64,000 nucleotides of DNA from Gordonia hydrophobica NBRC 16057 (lineage in GTDB: Bacteria > Actinomycetota > Actinomycetes > Mycobacteriales > Mycobacteriaceae), in the NCBI RefSeq assembly GCF_001592365.1, contig NZ_BCWU01000004.1, positions 334,712-398,711 on the forward strand, in the 5' to 3' direction. The translations under genes were made by a program, and so were the position numbers. The notes under the pieces are model-generated. The model had not been told where the DNA came from, made no database searches, and worked only from the letters and a program-made list of their open reading frames with translations. Of this stretch, positions 49,429-58,796 are shown in pieces (the stretch's first letter is position 1; each line of letters starts with the position of its first letter).

Positions 49429-50868
49429 GTGTCCATCTCTGTCTCTTCGGCGACCCCGAAGACACCCTCCGCACCGCCGCGTTCCGCGCCGGTGAGCACC
49501 GTTCTTCACCGGCTCGTCCGACGCCTCCACTTCTACGCAGGCGTCCTGGTGGCCCCGTTCCTCCTCGTCGCTGCGGTGACCGGCGCGCTGTACTCGGTCT
49601 CCCCGACCGTCGAGAATCTCGTCTACCGAGCGCAACTCCACACCGACTCCACCGGGTCGGCGGCCTCTCTCGCGGCGCAGGTCCGCGCCGCGCAAGCCGT
49701 TCGACCCGACCTCCATCTCTCTGGCGTCTGGCCGGCCACCAACCCTGGCGACACCACGCGCGTGCTGTTCGACGACCCGTCGCTGGGCGCCTCCGAGCGC
49801 CTCGCGGTGTTCATCGACCCCGTCACCACGCAGTCTCGCGGGCAGCTCGTGAGCTATGGCTCCTCCGGTGCGCTTCCGCTTCGGACCTGGATCGACCGCT
49901 TGCATCGCGACCTTCACCTCGGCGACCCCGGCCGCCTCTACTCCGAGCTCGCGGCGTCGTGGCTGTGGTTGGTCGCTCTCGGCGGCCTCACCCTCTGGGT
50001 GATGCAGATTCGCAAACGGCGCCGCGCGACCGGACGCGGGTCCCTGCTGCGTGGGTCGCCGGGTGCTCGCGGTCGTGCCGCGACGGTCAACCGGCACGGC
50101 GTCATCGGCGCCTGGATCGTCGTGGCACTGCTCTTCCTCTCGGCGACGGGCCTCACCTGGTCCACCTACGCGGGGCAGCACGTCACCGATCTGCGGTCCA
50201 CGCTGGGCTGGACCACCCCGACGGCTGACGCCTCGCTGACCGGCGGGCAGGCGCCCACCGGCGGCGAGCACGCCGAGCACGGCGGTCACGACATGGGCGG
50301 CCACTCCGACGCCACGGTCGACGCCGTGGCCGGGATCGACGGTGCCGTCGGCATCGCCCGCGCGAACGGGGTGGACGGCGCGGTGGAGGTCACCGTCCCG
50401 ACCGACGACGCGACGGCGTTCACCGTCGCTCAGCGCCGAGTCCCGTGGCGCGCATCGACCAGCTCCATCACGGTGGATCCCTCGCGCGACGCCGTCGTCG
50501 ACCTCAATCGATTCGCCGACTGGCCGCTCGCCGCGAAGCTCTCCACCTGGGGCATCACCCTGCACATGGGGCTGCTGTTCGGTCTGCCGAACCAGGTGCT
50601 GCTGTTGACGGTCATGCTCGCGTTGATCACGCTGATCGTGCTCGGCTACCGGTCGTGGTGGCAGCGCCGGGCCCGCGACGCCCGCGCGGGCACCGCACCC
50701 GCGCGCGGGGCTCTCCGGGATCTTCCGCTGCCCCTCGCTGCGGGAATCCTGGTCGTCGCGGCCGCGGTCGGGTGGCTTCTTCCGCTGCTCGGCTGGCCCC
50801 TGCTCGCCTTCCTGGTGATCGACACGGTGCTGCCGCGGGTGCGGGAGGCAGCACTACCGAAGTCCTGA
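49429..50868 (+). CDS. PepSY-associated membrane protein with His-rich loop
   Basis: A 479-residue protein with four to five membrane helices, including LVAPFLLVAAVTGALYS near residue 40, and PepSY-like extracytoplasmic domains (SVSPTVENLVYRAQL; FIDPVTTQSRGQL). The insertion GGEHAEHGGHDMGGHSD near residue 285 is rich in His and Asp/Glu. PepSY TM proteins are linked to iron-siderophore or metal reduction. GAAAGG precedes the GTG at 49429. A strong terminator follows. Confidence 0.85.
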   Translation: MSISVSSATPKTPSAPPRSAPVSTVLHRLVRRLHFYAGVLVAPFLLVAAVTGALYSVSPTVENLVYRAQLHTDSTGSAASLAAQVRAAQAVRPDLHLSGVWPATNPGDTTRVLFDDPSLGASERLAVFIDPVTTQSRGQLVSYGSSGALPLRTWIDRLHRDLHLGDPGRLYSELAASWLWLVALGGLTLWVMQIRKRRRATGRGSLLRGSPGARGRAATVNRHGVIGAWIVVALLFLSATGLTWSTYAGQHVTDLRSTLGWTTPTADASLTGGQAPTGGEHAEHGGHDMGGHSDATVDAVAGIDGAVGIARANGVDGAVEVTVPTDDATAFTVAQRRVPWRASTSSITVDPSRDAVVDLNRFADWPLAAKLSTWGITLHMGLLFGLPNQVLLLTVMLALITLIVLGYRSWWQRRARDARAGTAPARGALRDLPLPLAAGILVVAAAVGWLLPLLGWPLLAFLVIDTVLPRVREAALPKS

Positions 50869-50880
50869 CCCGTCCGACAG

Positions 50881-50925
50881 CGATGGCTGCTTTTCCGGGT
50901 CTGGGCCCCGGAAAAGCAGCCATCG
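50881..50925. terminator. Strong bidirectional terminator between PepSY and aroG
   Basis: Perfect 19-bp arms, CGATGGCTGCTTTTCCGGG (50881-50899) and its complement (50907-50925), with a 7-nt loop. The stem includes A/T stretches. It ends both converging units. Confidence 0.85.
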
Positions 50926-50947
50926 GTCTAGGGCAGTCGCCGCTTTC

Positions 50948-52021
50948 TCAGCGAGCGGCGCGCGCGAGGGCGTCGAGCACCGACGCCGACGCCTCCCAGC
51001 CCATGCACTTGTCGGTGACGCTCTGGCCGTAGACCAGCTCGCCGCCCAGCGACTGCGCGCCGGCCACCAGGAAGCTCTCGAGCATGACGCCCGACAGCAC
51101 CGGACCGTTGCCCTCGCGACGGTTCGCAGCGAACGCCTCGGCCACCTCGACGGCCACCTCGGCCTGTCGCTCGTGGTCCTTACCGGAGTTCGCGTGCGAG
51201 CAGTCCACCATCACCTTCGGCGACAGTCCGGCCTTCTCGAGCTTGGCCGCGGTGTCGGCGACCGACTGAGCATCGTAGTTGGGGCCGGGGGTGCCGCCGC
51301 GCAAGATCACGTGGCACTCGTCGTTGCCCGCCGTGTGGACCACCGCGCCGCGACCGAAGTCGTCGACACCGAAGAAGACGTGCTCGGAGGCTGCGGCCTT
51401 GACGCCGTCGATCGCCACCTGGATGTTGCCGTCGGTGCCGTTCTTGAAACCGACCGGCATCGACAGACCGGAGACCAGCTGGCGGTGGACCTGCGACTCG
51501 GTGGTCCGGGCGCCGATGGCTCCCCACGAGACGGTGTCGGCGATGTACTGCGGGCTGGTGGGCTCCAGGAACTCGCAGCCGACCGGAAGGCCGAGGTCGA
51601 TCACATCGAGCAACAGCGAACGCGCCGTACGCAGGCCGCGCTCCACGTCGAACGAGCCGTCCATTCCCGGATCGTTGATGAGGCCCTTCCAACCGACCGT
51701 GGTGCGCGGCTTCTCGAAGTACACCCGCATCACGATCTTCAGCGAATCCGCGTACTCCTTCGCGAGCGGCGCGAGGCGTCGCGCGTAGTCGAGTGCGGCG
51801 ACCGGATCGTGCACCGAGCAGGGGCCGACGACGACGATCATCCGGTCGTCCTGGCCGGCGAGGATCGCGGCGATCTCTTCCCGGTCGCGCTGCACCATCT
51901 CGGCGCGCCGAGCGGTCAGCGGAAGCTCGGTGCGCAGTGCCTCCGGCGACGGGATCGGCGAGAACGCCGTGACCCTCCGGTCGGAGGTGGACTGCGTGGT
52001 GGAACCGGTCGTGATGGTCAC
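50948..52021 (-). CDS. aroG: Class I 3-deoxy-7-phosphoheptulonate (DAHP) synthase
   Basis: A 357-residue class I DAHP synthase that condenses PEP and erythrose-4-phosphate, the entry to aromatic amino acid synthesis. Visible are VVVGPCSVHDPVAALDYA near residue 67, RVYFEKPRTTVGWKG, the metal/substrate segment IGARTTESQVHRQ and DCSHANSGKDH. M. tuberculosis uses a class II enzyme, so this class I gene may be an additional isozyme. The GTG start at 52021 follows GAAAGG. The upstream leader carries an attenuator. Confidence 0.95.
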   Translation of the reverse strand: MTITTGSTTQSTSDRRVTAFSPIPSPEALRTELPLTARRAEMVQRDREEIAAILAGQDDRMIVVVGPCSVHDPVAALDYARRLAPLAKEYADSLKIVMRVYFEKPRTTVGWKGLINDPGMDGSFDVERGLRTARSLLLDVIDLGLPVGCEFLEPTSPQYIADTVSWGAIGARTTESQVHRQLVSGLSMPVGFKNGTDGNIQVAIDGVKAAASEHVFFGVDDFGRGAVVHTAGNDECHVILRGGTPGPNYDAQSVADTAAKLEKAGLSPKVMVDCSHANSGKDHERQAEVAVEVAEAFAANRREGNGPVLSGVMLESFLVAGAQSLGGELVYGQSVTDKCMGWEASASVLDALARAAR

Positions 52022-52092
52022 GATGTGCCTTTCGATGCTGTCGGCAGGAGTGGTGTGGTCTCGTGTCCCGGAACGCCCTGCTCGACAAGAAT

Positions 52093-52192
52093 CATCCCGG
52101 AACGTGAAAAGCAGTGACCGAATGGTCACTGCTTGGGCTCCGGGATGTGCGACGCGCGTTATCGATGCTGGATCGCAGGCTCTCCCGGAGCC
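52093..52192 (-). promoter_or_regulatory. Competing RNA stems of the aroG attenuator
   Basis: Segment 1 GGCUCCGGGA (52192-52183, inside the leader ORF) is complementary over 10 bp to segment 2 UCCCGGAGCC (within 52147-52135). Segment 2, as CAUCCCGGA (52147-52139), also pairs over 9 bp with segment 4 UCCGGGAUG (52101-52093), enclosing the terminator hairpin. The pairings 1:2 and 2:4 exclude each other. A ribosome on the Tyr-Trp-Arg-Phe codons would cover segment 1. Confidence 0.65.
52109..52134 (-). terminator. Attenuator terminator in the aroG leader
   Basis: On the minus transcript AAGCAGUGACC (52134-52124), loop AUUC, GGUCACUGCUU (52119-52109) form an 11-bp hairpin that runs into UUC, giving four U in a row. 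It sits 25 nt after the leader peptide stop and 88 nt before the aroG GTG, where termination would stop aroG expression. Confidence 0.7.
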
Positions 52193-52224
52193 TGGATAAA
52201 GCGCCAATATGCGGTGGTCGACAT
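52159..52224 (-). CDS. aroG leader peptide (Tyr-Trp-Arg-Phe)
   Basis: A 21-codon ORF, ATG 52224 to TAA 52159, beginning MSTTAYWRFIQAPG. It has Tyr, Trp, Arg, Phe in a row at residues 6-9 and lies 137 bp upstream of the DAHP synthase. It precedes a terminator hairpin. The ATG is 7 nt behind a -10 element, so the mRNA may be leaderless. It would sense charged aromatic tRNAs through ribosome stalling, like the aroR leader known in Corynebacterium glutamicum. Confidence 0.75.
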   Translation of the reverse strand: MSTTAYWRFIQAPGEPAIQHR

Positions 52225-52231
52225 GCCGTCG

Positions 52232-52261
52232 AAGCTAACACGCACCGCGGACCCGTCGCAA
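52232..52261 (-). promoter_or_regulatory. Sigma-70-like promoter of the aroG leader
   Basis: On the minus strand TTGCGA (52261-52256), an 18-nt spacer and TAGCTT (52237-52232). The predicted start of transcription is at or next to the leader ATG (52224). Confidence 0.55.
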
Positions 52262-52270
52262 CACGAGACG

Positions 52271-53034
52271 CTACTGATGCTGTGACATCTGCGACTGCAG
52301 ATGGCTGTTGATCTGCTGCAATCCGGCCACCGACACGCCCGGAAGCTGTCCGGTGATACTGCGCACCACGGCGCTGTCGTCGATCACCTTCTCGCTCGAC
52401 TGCACCAGGACGGTGCCCGCCCCCGTGAAATCGAACTGCTGCTCCTCACCCGAACGGACGCCCACGCGCGAGGCCGCCGCCTGCAGCAGGCCCGTGACCC
52501 ACGTCTGGTCGTAGTGGTGGCTGGGCGACGGGCAGTCGGCCCAGCCGACCATCGCTTCGGGATCCACCCGCACGGGAGGCTCGACGAACATCACCGGACC
52601 GTTCGACGACGCCAGAAAGCGACCGGTGCCGATGAGGGTGAGGAAGCCGGGAACGATCGACTGCTTCAGCGCCAGCGTGGTTCGAAGGCGAGAAGATTGG
52701 CCGCCCGGATCGTCAGGTTGCCGTCGTCTTCGAGGTTGTAGGAGTTGATCTCGTAGCCGCGGTCGCCGATCACCACCTTGCCGTGGCCTTCCGCCACCAC
52801 GTAGTCGCCGAGATACAGCGGCGCCGAGAAGGTCTGCGCGACCATGTGCAGCATGCCTGCCTGCAGTCCGTGCTCCAACGACGTAAAGGTCACCTGGCCG
52901 TAGTACGCGATCATCGCACCCTTCGACAGGAACCACGGTTTCCCGAGGTCGATCGTGTAGGCGTACTTGTTGTCCGGGACGTTGTCGTCGGCAGGCAGGG
53001 TGTGCGGGTTCCACACCGTGTTCACCTGGGTCAT
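52271..53034 (-). pseudogene. AIM24-family protein, frameshifted
   Basis: Third gene of an AIM24 (DUF124/TIGR00266) operon. From ATG 53034 the frame reads MTQVNTVWNPHTLP through NLTIRAANLLAFEP, then runs to an early stop at 52666. The family continuation TLALKQSIVPGFLTLIGTG to the stop at 52271 is in another frame. Restoring one base near 52677-52681 would give about 254 residues. This could be a natural mutation or a sequencing error. ATGA overlap with the gene upstream. Confidence 0.75.
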
Positions 53035-53723
53035 AGCCGCTGCTCCGATGCTTGAACGTAGACCACACCGTGCCCGGTGCAGTCGAGTTGGAAGGCCTCG
53101 CCGCCGGTGCGGCCCATGTTCCGGAAGCTGACCGTCGACCGCAGGCGGGTCTCGACCTGCCCGATCGACGCCGCGAAGGCCTGCGGGTCGACTGTCACCG
53201 GGCGATCCGGAGCCACCTGCAGTCGGATGAAGCCGCCGTGTCCCAGAATGACCGCGGAACCGGCGCCGACCAGCCGCGTCGTGTACATGCCCTGGCCGGT
53301 CGCCACGCCGCCCGCCGCCGATCGGAGCGCGCCGCGCAGTCCGCCTCCCCCGCCGCCGGATTGCGCGGAGATGGAGACGATCGACGACTGGAGGCCCTGG
53401 GTGTGTCCGAGGAGTCGAGACGCCTCCACTCGGAGCTCGCCGCCCCCGTTCACGTCGACGATCTCGACCTCGAGTCCGCGGAAGCCGTAGTGGACGGTGC
53501 CGTCGCCCTGCGCGACCATCGTCGACTCGTGCTCGCCCTGCATCATGCGTCCGGCGACCCCGACCATGCCGCTCAGCGCGCCCGTGCCGCCGCTGCCGGG
53601 GATCTGATGCGGCTGGAAGAACACGTTTCCGGTGTAGAACAGCATCGCGCCGCGGCGGGCGACGATGGGCCCGCTGCGCGCGAGATCGACCGAGACGACC
53701 TTGTTGTTGACCTTCGTGAACAC
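53031..53723 (-). CDS. AIM24-family protein (second of three)
   Basis: A 230-residue AIM24 protein with the repeated beta-sandwich of this family: VDLARSGPIVARRGAMLFYTG near the start, a Gly-rich loop SAQSGGGGGGLRG in the middle, and QLDCTGHGVVYVQ at the end. Such proteins are implicated in mitochondrial and bacterial envelope maintenance, but the bacterial role is unknown. GGAGAG precedes the GTG. Coupled to the downstream frameshifted copy. Confidence 0.8.
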   Translation of the reverse strand: MFTKVNNKVVSVDLARSGPIVARRGAMLFYTGNVFFQPHQIPGSGGTGALSGMVGVAGRMMQGEHESTMVAQGDGTVHYGFRGLEVEIVDVNGGGELRVEASRLLGHTQGLQSSIVSISAQSGGGGGGLRGALRSAAGGVATGQGMYTTRLVGAGSAVILGHGGFIRLQVAPDRPVTVDPQAFAASIGQVETRLRSTVSFRNMGRTGGEAFQLDCTGHGVVYVQASEQRL

Positions 53724-53732
53724 GTCGCTCTC

Positions 53733-54353
53733 CTATCGCTCGGCCGGTTGGATGGAGACGACGCCGGAACCGTCCCAGCGGAGCGAGAACGCTTCGCCGC
53801 TCCCTTGGCCGACCACGGTGCGCCACGACACGTCGGTCACGAAGGACTGCGACAGGGCGCCGCGCGCGCAGACGAAGGCATCCGGATCCACCACCAGCGG
53901 AAACTCCGGCGAGACCTCCAGGTGAACCAGCGGGCCGCCCTGCGACAGCAGGGCCACCTGGCCGTGACCGGTGACCGTGGTCGTGAACAGTCCCTGCCCC
54001 GACACGCCGCCGCGAACGCCCGCGAAGGTCACGTTGGTGGTCAGATTCGCCGTCAGCGCCAGCAACTGCTCCGCCTCCACCTGCAGAGTCTCGCCGGTCA
54101 GGTCGACGACGGTGACGTTCGCCGCGTCCTGGGCCAGGTAGACGATCCCGGTTCCGGTGCACTCCATCAGCGACAGGCCCTCGCCGGTCGCCTTCTTCTT
54201 GATCCCGGCGACGATCCCCTCGCCGCCGCCGAAGCCGGCGGACTTGAAGGCCACCTGGCCCTCGAAGGCGATCATCGATCCGCTGAGAGCGCGGATCGAA
54301 CTGTTCTCCAGGTGTGCTTCGACCACCCGTTTCGTCGTCGAGACGAGCTGCAT
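53733..54353 (-). CDS. AIM24-family protein (first of three)
   Basis: A 206-residue AIM24 protein: RALSGSMIAFEGQVAFKSAG near residue 20, VDLTGETLQVEAEQLLAL in the middle and RWDGSGVVSIQPAER at the end. It shares fold and order with the two copies downstream, a tandem duplication. The start is the ATG at 54353 (MQLVSTTKR); the large ORF upstream is antisense to nothing real and partly overlaps the DUF255 gene out of frame. Confidence 0.82.
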   Translation of the reverse strand: MQLVSTTKRVVEAHLENSSIRALSGSMIAFEGQVAFKSAGFGGGEGIVAGIKKKATGEGLSLMECTGTGIVYLAQDAANVTVVDLTGETLQVEAEQLLALTANLTTNVTFAGVRGGVSGQGLFTTTVTGHGQVALLSQGGPLVHLEVSPEFPLVVDPDAFVCARGALSQSFVTDVSWRTVVGQGSGEAFSLRWDGSGVVSIQPAER

Positions 54354-54445
54354 GGTTGTGCCGTCCTTCGCATGTGGCCTGAGGAAGCACAGAATAGCGT
54401 CCGAGGTGGCCGCTGTCGCCCGGACGACGGACTCGGGTGTCCCTG

Positions 54446-56440
54446 TCAGCGCAGGCGCAGCAGTGCGACGGCCGCCTCCGTCACCGGCAAGTCGCAGACC
54501 TTGCCGTGGCAGACGTAGGCGGCGTCGGCGCCGTCGACCGGTCCACGATCGGCCAGCAGCGGGAGCGAGTCCTTCTCCCCCGCCACGATCACCGTCCCGC
54601 CGGGGGCACCGCGTCGAATCGCGGTCGCCATCGCGCCATCGCCCGCGACGGTCTGCGCGACGGCCACCTGGAGGGGCCCGGCCGTGCGCGCCAGCACGGT
54701 CGAGAGCCAGTGGCCCGCCGATCGCGGCGCCTTCGCGAGGATCAGTCCCGACCGCCCGATGGTGGCGTCGAGCAGTTCCTCGTACCGTGCGGCGGCATCC
54801 AGGTCGGGCGTCAGCAGCGACGCCAACAGCAGTGCTTCGGCGGCGAGCGACGCGCCGGCCGGGGTGGCGCCGTCGACCGGATCGCGGGGGCGCAGCAGCA
54901 GGTCGACGTCGTCGTGCGCGTCGTACCAGGCGCCCTCGGCCTCCGGGTCGACGAAGACCGCGATCATCCGCTCGACGATCTCCAACGCGGCGGTCCGCCA
55001 CTCCACCTCGCCGGTCACCTGGTGCAGGGTCAGCAGCGCGGTCACGAATGCGGCGTAGTCGTCGAGTCCGCCGAGCGGGACCGCAGCACGACCGTCGAGC
55101 GAGGAGCGTCGGACATCGCCGTCCACCCGGTGCAGCGTGAGCAGTCCGCGCGCGCACTCGGCGGCGCGTTCCACCCACGACGAACGCCCCAGTGCCGCAC
55201 CGCCTTCGGCCAACGCGGTGACCGCCATCGCGTTCCACGCGGTGACGACCTTGTCGTCGCGGTCGGGCTGGGGACGCTCGTCGCGCGCGGCGCGCAGCCG
55301 GGTCCGCACCGAGGCGAAGCGGAGCAGATCGTCGGGGTCGCGCAACAGCTGCAGCGTGGACGAGCCGTGCTCGAAGGTGCCTGTCTCGGTGACGGTGAAC
55401 ACCTCGGCGGCCCAGGCGCCGTCGTCGGGCCCGAGGACGGCGACGAGCTCGTCGGGACGCCACACATAGGTCAGTCCTTCGACGCCCTCGGTGTCCGCGT
55501 CGAGCGACGACGCATATCCCGTTCCCGTCCACAGATCCTCGTCCAGGAACGCGACGGTCTCCTCGGCGATGCGCAGTGCGAGCGCGTCGCCGCGACGCGC
55601 GAGGTGTACGTAGGCGCGCAGCAGGAGCGCATTGTCGTAGAGCATCTTCTCGAAGTGCGGGACCACCCACTCCGCGTCGACGGCGTAGCGCGCGAAACCG
55701 CCTGCGAGCTGGTCGTAGATGCCGCCGCGGGCCATCGCATGAGCGGTGCGCGTCGCCGCGTCGGCGGCGTCGGCGTGACCGGCGAGCTCGTCGGCGCGCA
55801 GCAGGGATTCCAGCAGTGCCGTCGGCGGGAACTTCGGTGCGCCGCCGAATCCCGACGACCGCGGGTCCTCGTCGGCCAGGATCGCGCGCACCGCGTCAGC
55901 CAACAGTTGCGCATCCGGTAGCGGTCCGGACGGCAGCGACTCCGAGTTGGCGCGCAGGTGTTCGGCGATCTTGGTTCCCGCGACCAGCACCTCGTCGCGC
56001 CGCTGCGTCCACGTCCGCGTGATCGCGTCCATCACCTCGGTGAACCCGGGCATCCCGTTGCGGGCGTGCGGCGGATAGTAGGTGCCGCAGTAGAAGGGGT
56101 CGCCGTCGGGGGTCAGGAAGCAGGTCATCGGCCAGCCGCCCTGCCCGGTCATCGCGACGGTCGCGGCCATGTAGATCGAGTCGATGTCGGGGCGTTCCTC
56201 GCGGTCCACCTTGATGCACACGAAGTCGCGGTTCATCTGCTCGGCGAGGTGCTCGTCCTCGAACGTCTCGTGCGCCATCACGTGACACCAGTGGCACGCG
56301 GCGTAGCCGACAGACAGGAGGACCGGCACGTCGCGCTCACGCGCCTGGGCGAACGCGTCGTCGCCCCACTCCTGCCAGTCCACCGGGTTGCCCGCGTGCT
56401 GCTTCAGGTACGGGCTCGAGGACTGCGCGAGACGGTTCAT
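54446..56440 (-). CDS. DUF255 thioredoxin-fold protein (Rv1084-like, YyaL)
   Basis: A 664-residue protein with an N-terminal thioredoxin-like DUF255 domain ([25 protein letters not shown] with a CxxC pair) followed by an alpha/alpha barrel of six-hairpin type with Gly- and Trp-rich repeats. Human SPATA20 is a homologue. The biochemical role is unsettled. The start is the ATG at 56440. It is 90 bp ahead of the AIM24 operon and may be co-transcribed. Confidence 0.9.
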   Translation of the reverse strand: MNRLAQSSSPYLKQHAGNPVDWQEWGDDAFAQARERDVPVLLSVGYAACHWCHVMAHETFEDEHLAEQMNRDFVCIKVDREERPDIDSIYMAATVAMTGQGGWPMTCFLTPDGDPFYCGTYYPPHARNGMPGFTEVMDAITRTWTQRRDEVLVAGTKIAEHLRANSESLPSGPLPDAQLLADAVRAILADEDPRSSGFGGAPKFPPTALLESLLRADELAGHADAADAATRTAHAMARGGIYDQLAGGFARYAVDAEWVVPHFEKMLYDNALLLRAYVHLARRGDALALRIAEETVAFLDEDLWTGTGYASSLDADTEGVEGLTYVWRPDELVAVLGPDDGAWAAEVFTVTETGTFEHGSSTLQLLRDPDDLLRFASVRTRLRAARDERPQPDRDDKVVTAWNAMAVTALAEGGAALGRSSWVERAAECARGLLTLHRVDGDVRRSSLDGRAAVPLGGLDDYAAFVTALLTLHQVTGEVEWRTAALEIVERMIAVFVDPEAEGAWYDAHDDVDLLLRPRDPVDGATPAGASLAAEALLLASLLTPDLDAAARYEELLDATIGRSGLILAKAPRSAGHWLSTVLARTAGPLQVAVAQTVAGDGAMATAIRRGAPGGTVIVAGEKDSLPLLADRGPVDGADAAYVCHGKVCDLPVTEAAVALLRLR

Positions 56441-56477
56441 GGCTCCATGGTGCCTCACCGCCGACCTGCGTCGGGCC

Positions 56478-57374
56478 TCACCGGTCCAGGGGCACCTCGT
56501 CCGACGCCCGAGTGTCGTCCGCGCCGTACTCGCTGGCCGCCCAGGAGGCGAGCAACTGGATCCGCTCGGCCGACGGCGAGCCCGGCTCCGCGGCGTAGAC
56601 CGTCAGGGTGAGCCCCGGCTCGGACTCCATCTCCATCCCCTCGTAGGCCACCGTCACCTCGCCGACGACGTCGTGGTGGAACGTCTTGATCCCGGTGCCG
56701 TGATGCCGGACGTCGTGCGAACCCCACCGCGCGCGGAAGTCGTTGCTGCGGGTGCAGAGTTCCCCGATCAGATCGTGCAGGTCTTTGTTGTGCGGATCGC
56801 GACCGGCCTCCGTGCGCAGGATGGCGACGGTGACGTCGGCGAATCGATCCCAGTCCGGATAGAACTGCTGCGCCCGATCGTCCAGGAAGGTGTAGCGCGC
56901 CATGTTCGGCGGCTGGCCCGGCATGTCGAAGACGTCTTTGTAGAACGCGCGCCCCAGCGGGTTCGCGGCCAGGATGTCGAGACGACCGTTGCGTACGAAC
57001 GCGGGACCGGCGGTGATGGCGTCGAGCACCCACTGCAAGCTCTCGTGCGGCCGCCACGACTTCGGGTTCCGACGGCGGGGCGGACGGGCGACGGGGCTCG
57101 CGGCGTGCGCCAGGTCGAACAGGTGGGCGCGTTCGGCGTCGTCGAGTCGCAGCGCTCGAGCGAGGGCGTCCAGGATCTCCGGTGACGCTCCGCTGATGGC
57201 CCCGCGCTCGATCTTCGTGTAGTACTCCACACTCACGCCGGCGAGCGTGGCCACCTCGGTGCGACGCAGCCCGGCCACCCGACGGTTGGTGCCTGCGGGC
57301 AATCCCACCTGGTCGGGGGTCACCCGAGCACGCCGCGACGTCAGGAATTCCCGCACTTGTGCTCGATTGTCCAT
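56478..57374 (-). CDS. XRE-family regulator with MmyB-type ligand domain
   Basis: A 298-residue regulator. The HTH is at about residues 35-60, [21 protein letters not shown], and the C-terminal MmyB-like domain has [17 protein letters not shown] and [18 protein letters not shown]. Members of this family commonly repress a divergent redox enzyme. Here it diverges from an MFS/cupin/aldo-keto reductase operon across 143 bp. Confidence 0.9.
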   Translation of the reverse strand: MDNRAQVREFLTSRRARVTPDQVGLPAGTNRRVAGLRRTEVATLAGVSVEYYTKIERGAISGASPEILDALARALRLDDAERAHLFDLAHAASPVARPPRRRNPKSWRPHESLQWVLDAITAGPAFVRNGRLDILAANPLGRAFYKDVFDMPGQPPNMARYTFLDDRAQQFYPDWDRFADVTVAILRTEAGRDPHNKDLHDLIGELCTRSNDFRARWGSHDVRHHGTGIKTFHHDVVGEVTVAYEGMEMESEPGLTLTVYAAEPGSPSAERIQLLASWAASEYGADDTRASDEVPLDR

Positions 57375-57424
57375 GTGTCAACGGTAAGCCGAGGCGGCAG
57401 TCGCTGGGAGGCTCTCGCAGTACC

Positions 57425-57454
57425 CCTCTCGAGCGGGACTCCCGCGAGGAGAGG
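57425..57454. promoter_or_regulatory. Dyad element between XRE regulator and MFS genes
   Basis: CCTCTC (57425-57430) and GAGAGG (57449-57454) flank an inner CGGG/CCCG (57434-57437 with 57441-57444). It lies in the middle of the divergent gap and is a candidate operator for the XRE regulator. Confidence 0.35.
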
Positions 57455-57517
57455 TGACAGAGGAACGTGGATCTCGGCAGCGGATCCGCGCTGTCTCGAC
57501 TCACGAAAGACCACCGC

Positions 57518-58774
57518 ATGCCACCCATCGCCTCCCGACGCACTGTCGGGAACGCGCTCGCCACGCTGCTCATGGTGTTGACCGTGTTCGGTCCCATCTC
57601 CATGGACCTGTATCTGCCGGTGCTGCCCGCGCTGACCGACGACCTCGACGCGACGACGTCGGCCGCACAGCTCACGCTCACCGCGTGCCTCATCGGACTC
57701 GCCGTCGGCCAGGTGATCGCCGGACCTCTCTCCGACCGGTTCGGCCGCCGAACACCGCTGATCATCGGGATCGTCGCCTACATCGCCGCGTCGGCGCTGT
57801 GCGCGGTGAGCCCCACCATCGTCACCCTGGTCGTCGCCCGCCTCGTGCAGGGGCTGGCCGGTGCGGTCGGCATCGTCATCGCGCAAGCCGCCGGGCGCGA
57901 TGTGTACGAGGGCGGTGCGCTGATCCGCTACTACGCACGACTGACGGTGCTCGGCGGTCTCGCTGCGATCATCGGCCCGGTGATCGGCGGCCAACTCGCG
58001 CAGGTCACCGATTGGCGCGGCACGTTCACGTTCCTGGCCGTGATCGGGGTGGTGCTGTTGCTCGCCACGCTCGTCGTCTTCCGAGAGACGCTGCCGGTGG
58101 AGCGACGGATCGCGGGCGGCCGCGCACACACCTCACGCGCTTTCCGGCGACTGTTGCGCGACCACCACTTCGTCGGAGCGGTGCTCGTCTGCGGCCTCAC
58201 TTATGCAGCCCTCTTCGCGTACCTGTCCGGTGCCACCTACATTCTCCAAGGCGGTTACGGGCTGTCGCCGCAGGCGTACTCGATCGCGTTCGGCGCCAAC
58301 TCTGCGGGCTTCATGGCCTGCGGTTGGCTCGCCGGACGAGCCTCCGAGCGCTGGTCGCGACGCGGCACGCTGGTGGTCGGCGTCGTGATCAGCGGGATCG
58401 CGGCCCTCGGTCTGCTCGCCGCCGGACTGTGGCACCTGCCGCTGGCTGTGGTGCTGATCTCCCTGTTCACGCTCGCGTCGGGCGTCGCGGTCGGTTCGCC
58501 GGCGGCGACCGCCCTCGCGCTGGCCGACTATCCAGACCTGGCCGGAACCGCGTCGTCGATCTTCGGCTGCGCCCGGTTCGGCTTGGGCGGGCTGGCGGCG
58601 CCGCTGGTCGGAATCGGCGGCGGGCAGAGCGCGCTGCCGCTCGGCGTCGTGACCGTGGTGTCGGTCGGCCTCGCCGGCGTCGCCTATGCCGTCCTCCTCC
58701 GCCGTCGTTCGCCGACGCCGTCACCGACCGTCACCGCATCGACACCCGATCCGGTGCCTGCACCCTCCCACTGA
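57518..58774 (+). CDS. Bcr/CflA-type MFS drug exporter
   Basis: A 418-residue 12-helix exporter of the DHA1 Bcr/CflA group. Visible are FGPISMDLYLPVLPAL in helix 1, GPLSDRFGRRTPLIIG between helices 2 and 3, and ARLVQGLAGAVGIVIAQAAGRDVY. The start is the ATG at 57518 with GAAAG upstream; a GTG at 57467 would add 17 residues. It is 22 bp ahead of the cupin gene. Confidence 0.88.
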   Translation: MPPIASRRTVGNALATLLMVLTVFGPISMDLYLPVLPALTDDLDATTSAAQLTLTACLIGLAVGQVIAGPLSDRFGRRTPLIIGIVAYIAASALCAVSPTIVTLVVARLVQGLAGAVGIVIAQAAGRDVYEGGALIRYYARLTVLGGLAAIIGPVIGGQLAQVTDWRGTFTFLAVIGVVLLLATLVVFRETLPVERRIAGGRAHTSRAFRRLLRDHHFVGAVLVCGLTYAALFAYLSGATYILQGGYGLSPQAYSIAFGANSAGFMACGWLAGRASERWSRRGTLVVGVVISGIAALGLLAAGLWHLPLAVVLISLFTLASGVAVGSPAATALALADYPDLAGTASSIFGCARFGLGGLAAPLVGIGGGQSALPLGVVTVVSVGLAGVAYAVLLRRRSPTPSPTVTASTPDPVPAPSH

Positions 58775-58796
58775 AACCCTCAACCAAGGAGTCATC

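Noticed and set aside
52640..52710. Programmed frameshift in the third AIM24 gene
   Set aside because: No slippery heptamer or strong downstream pseudoknot is visible near the frame change; simple base loss is more likely.
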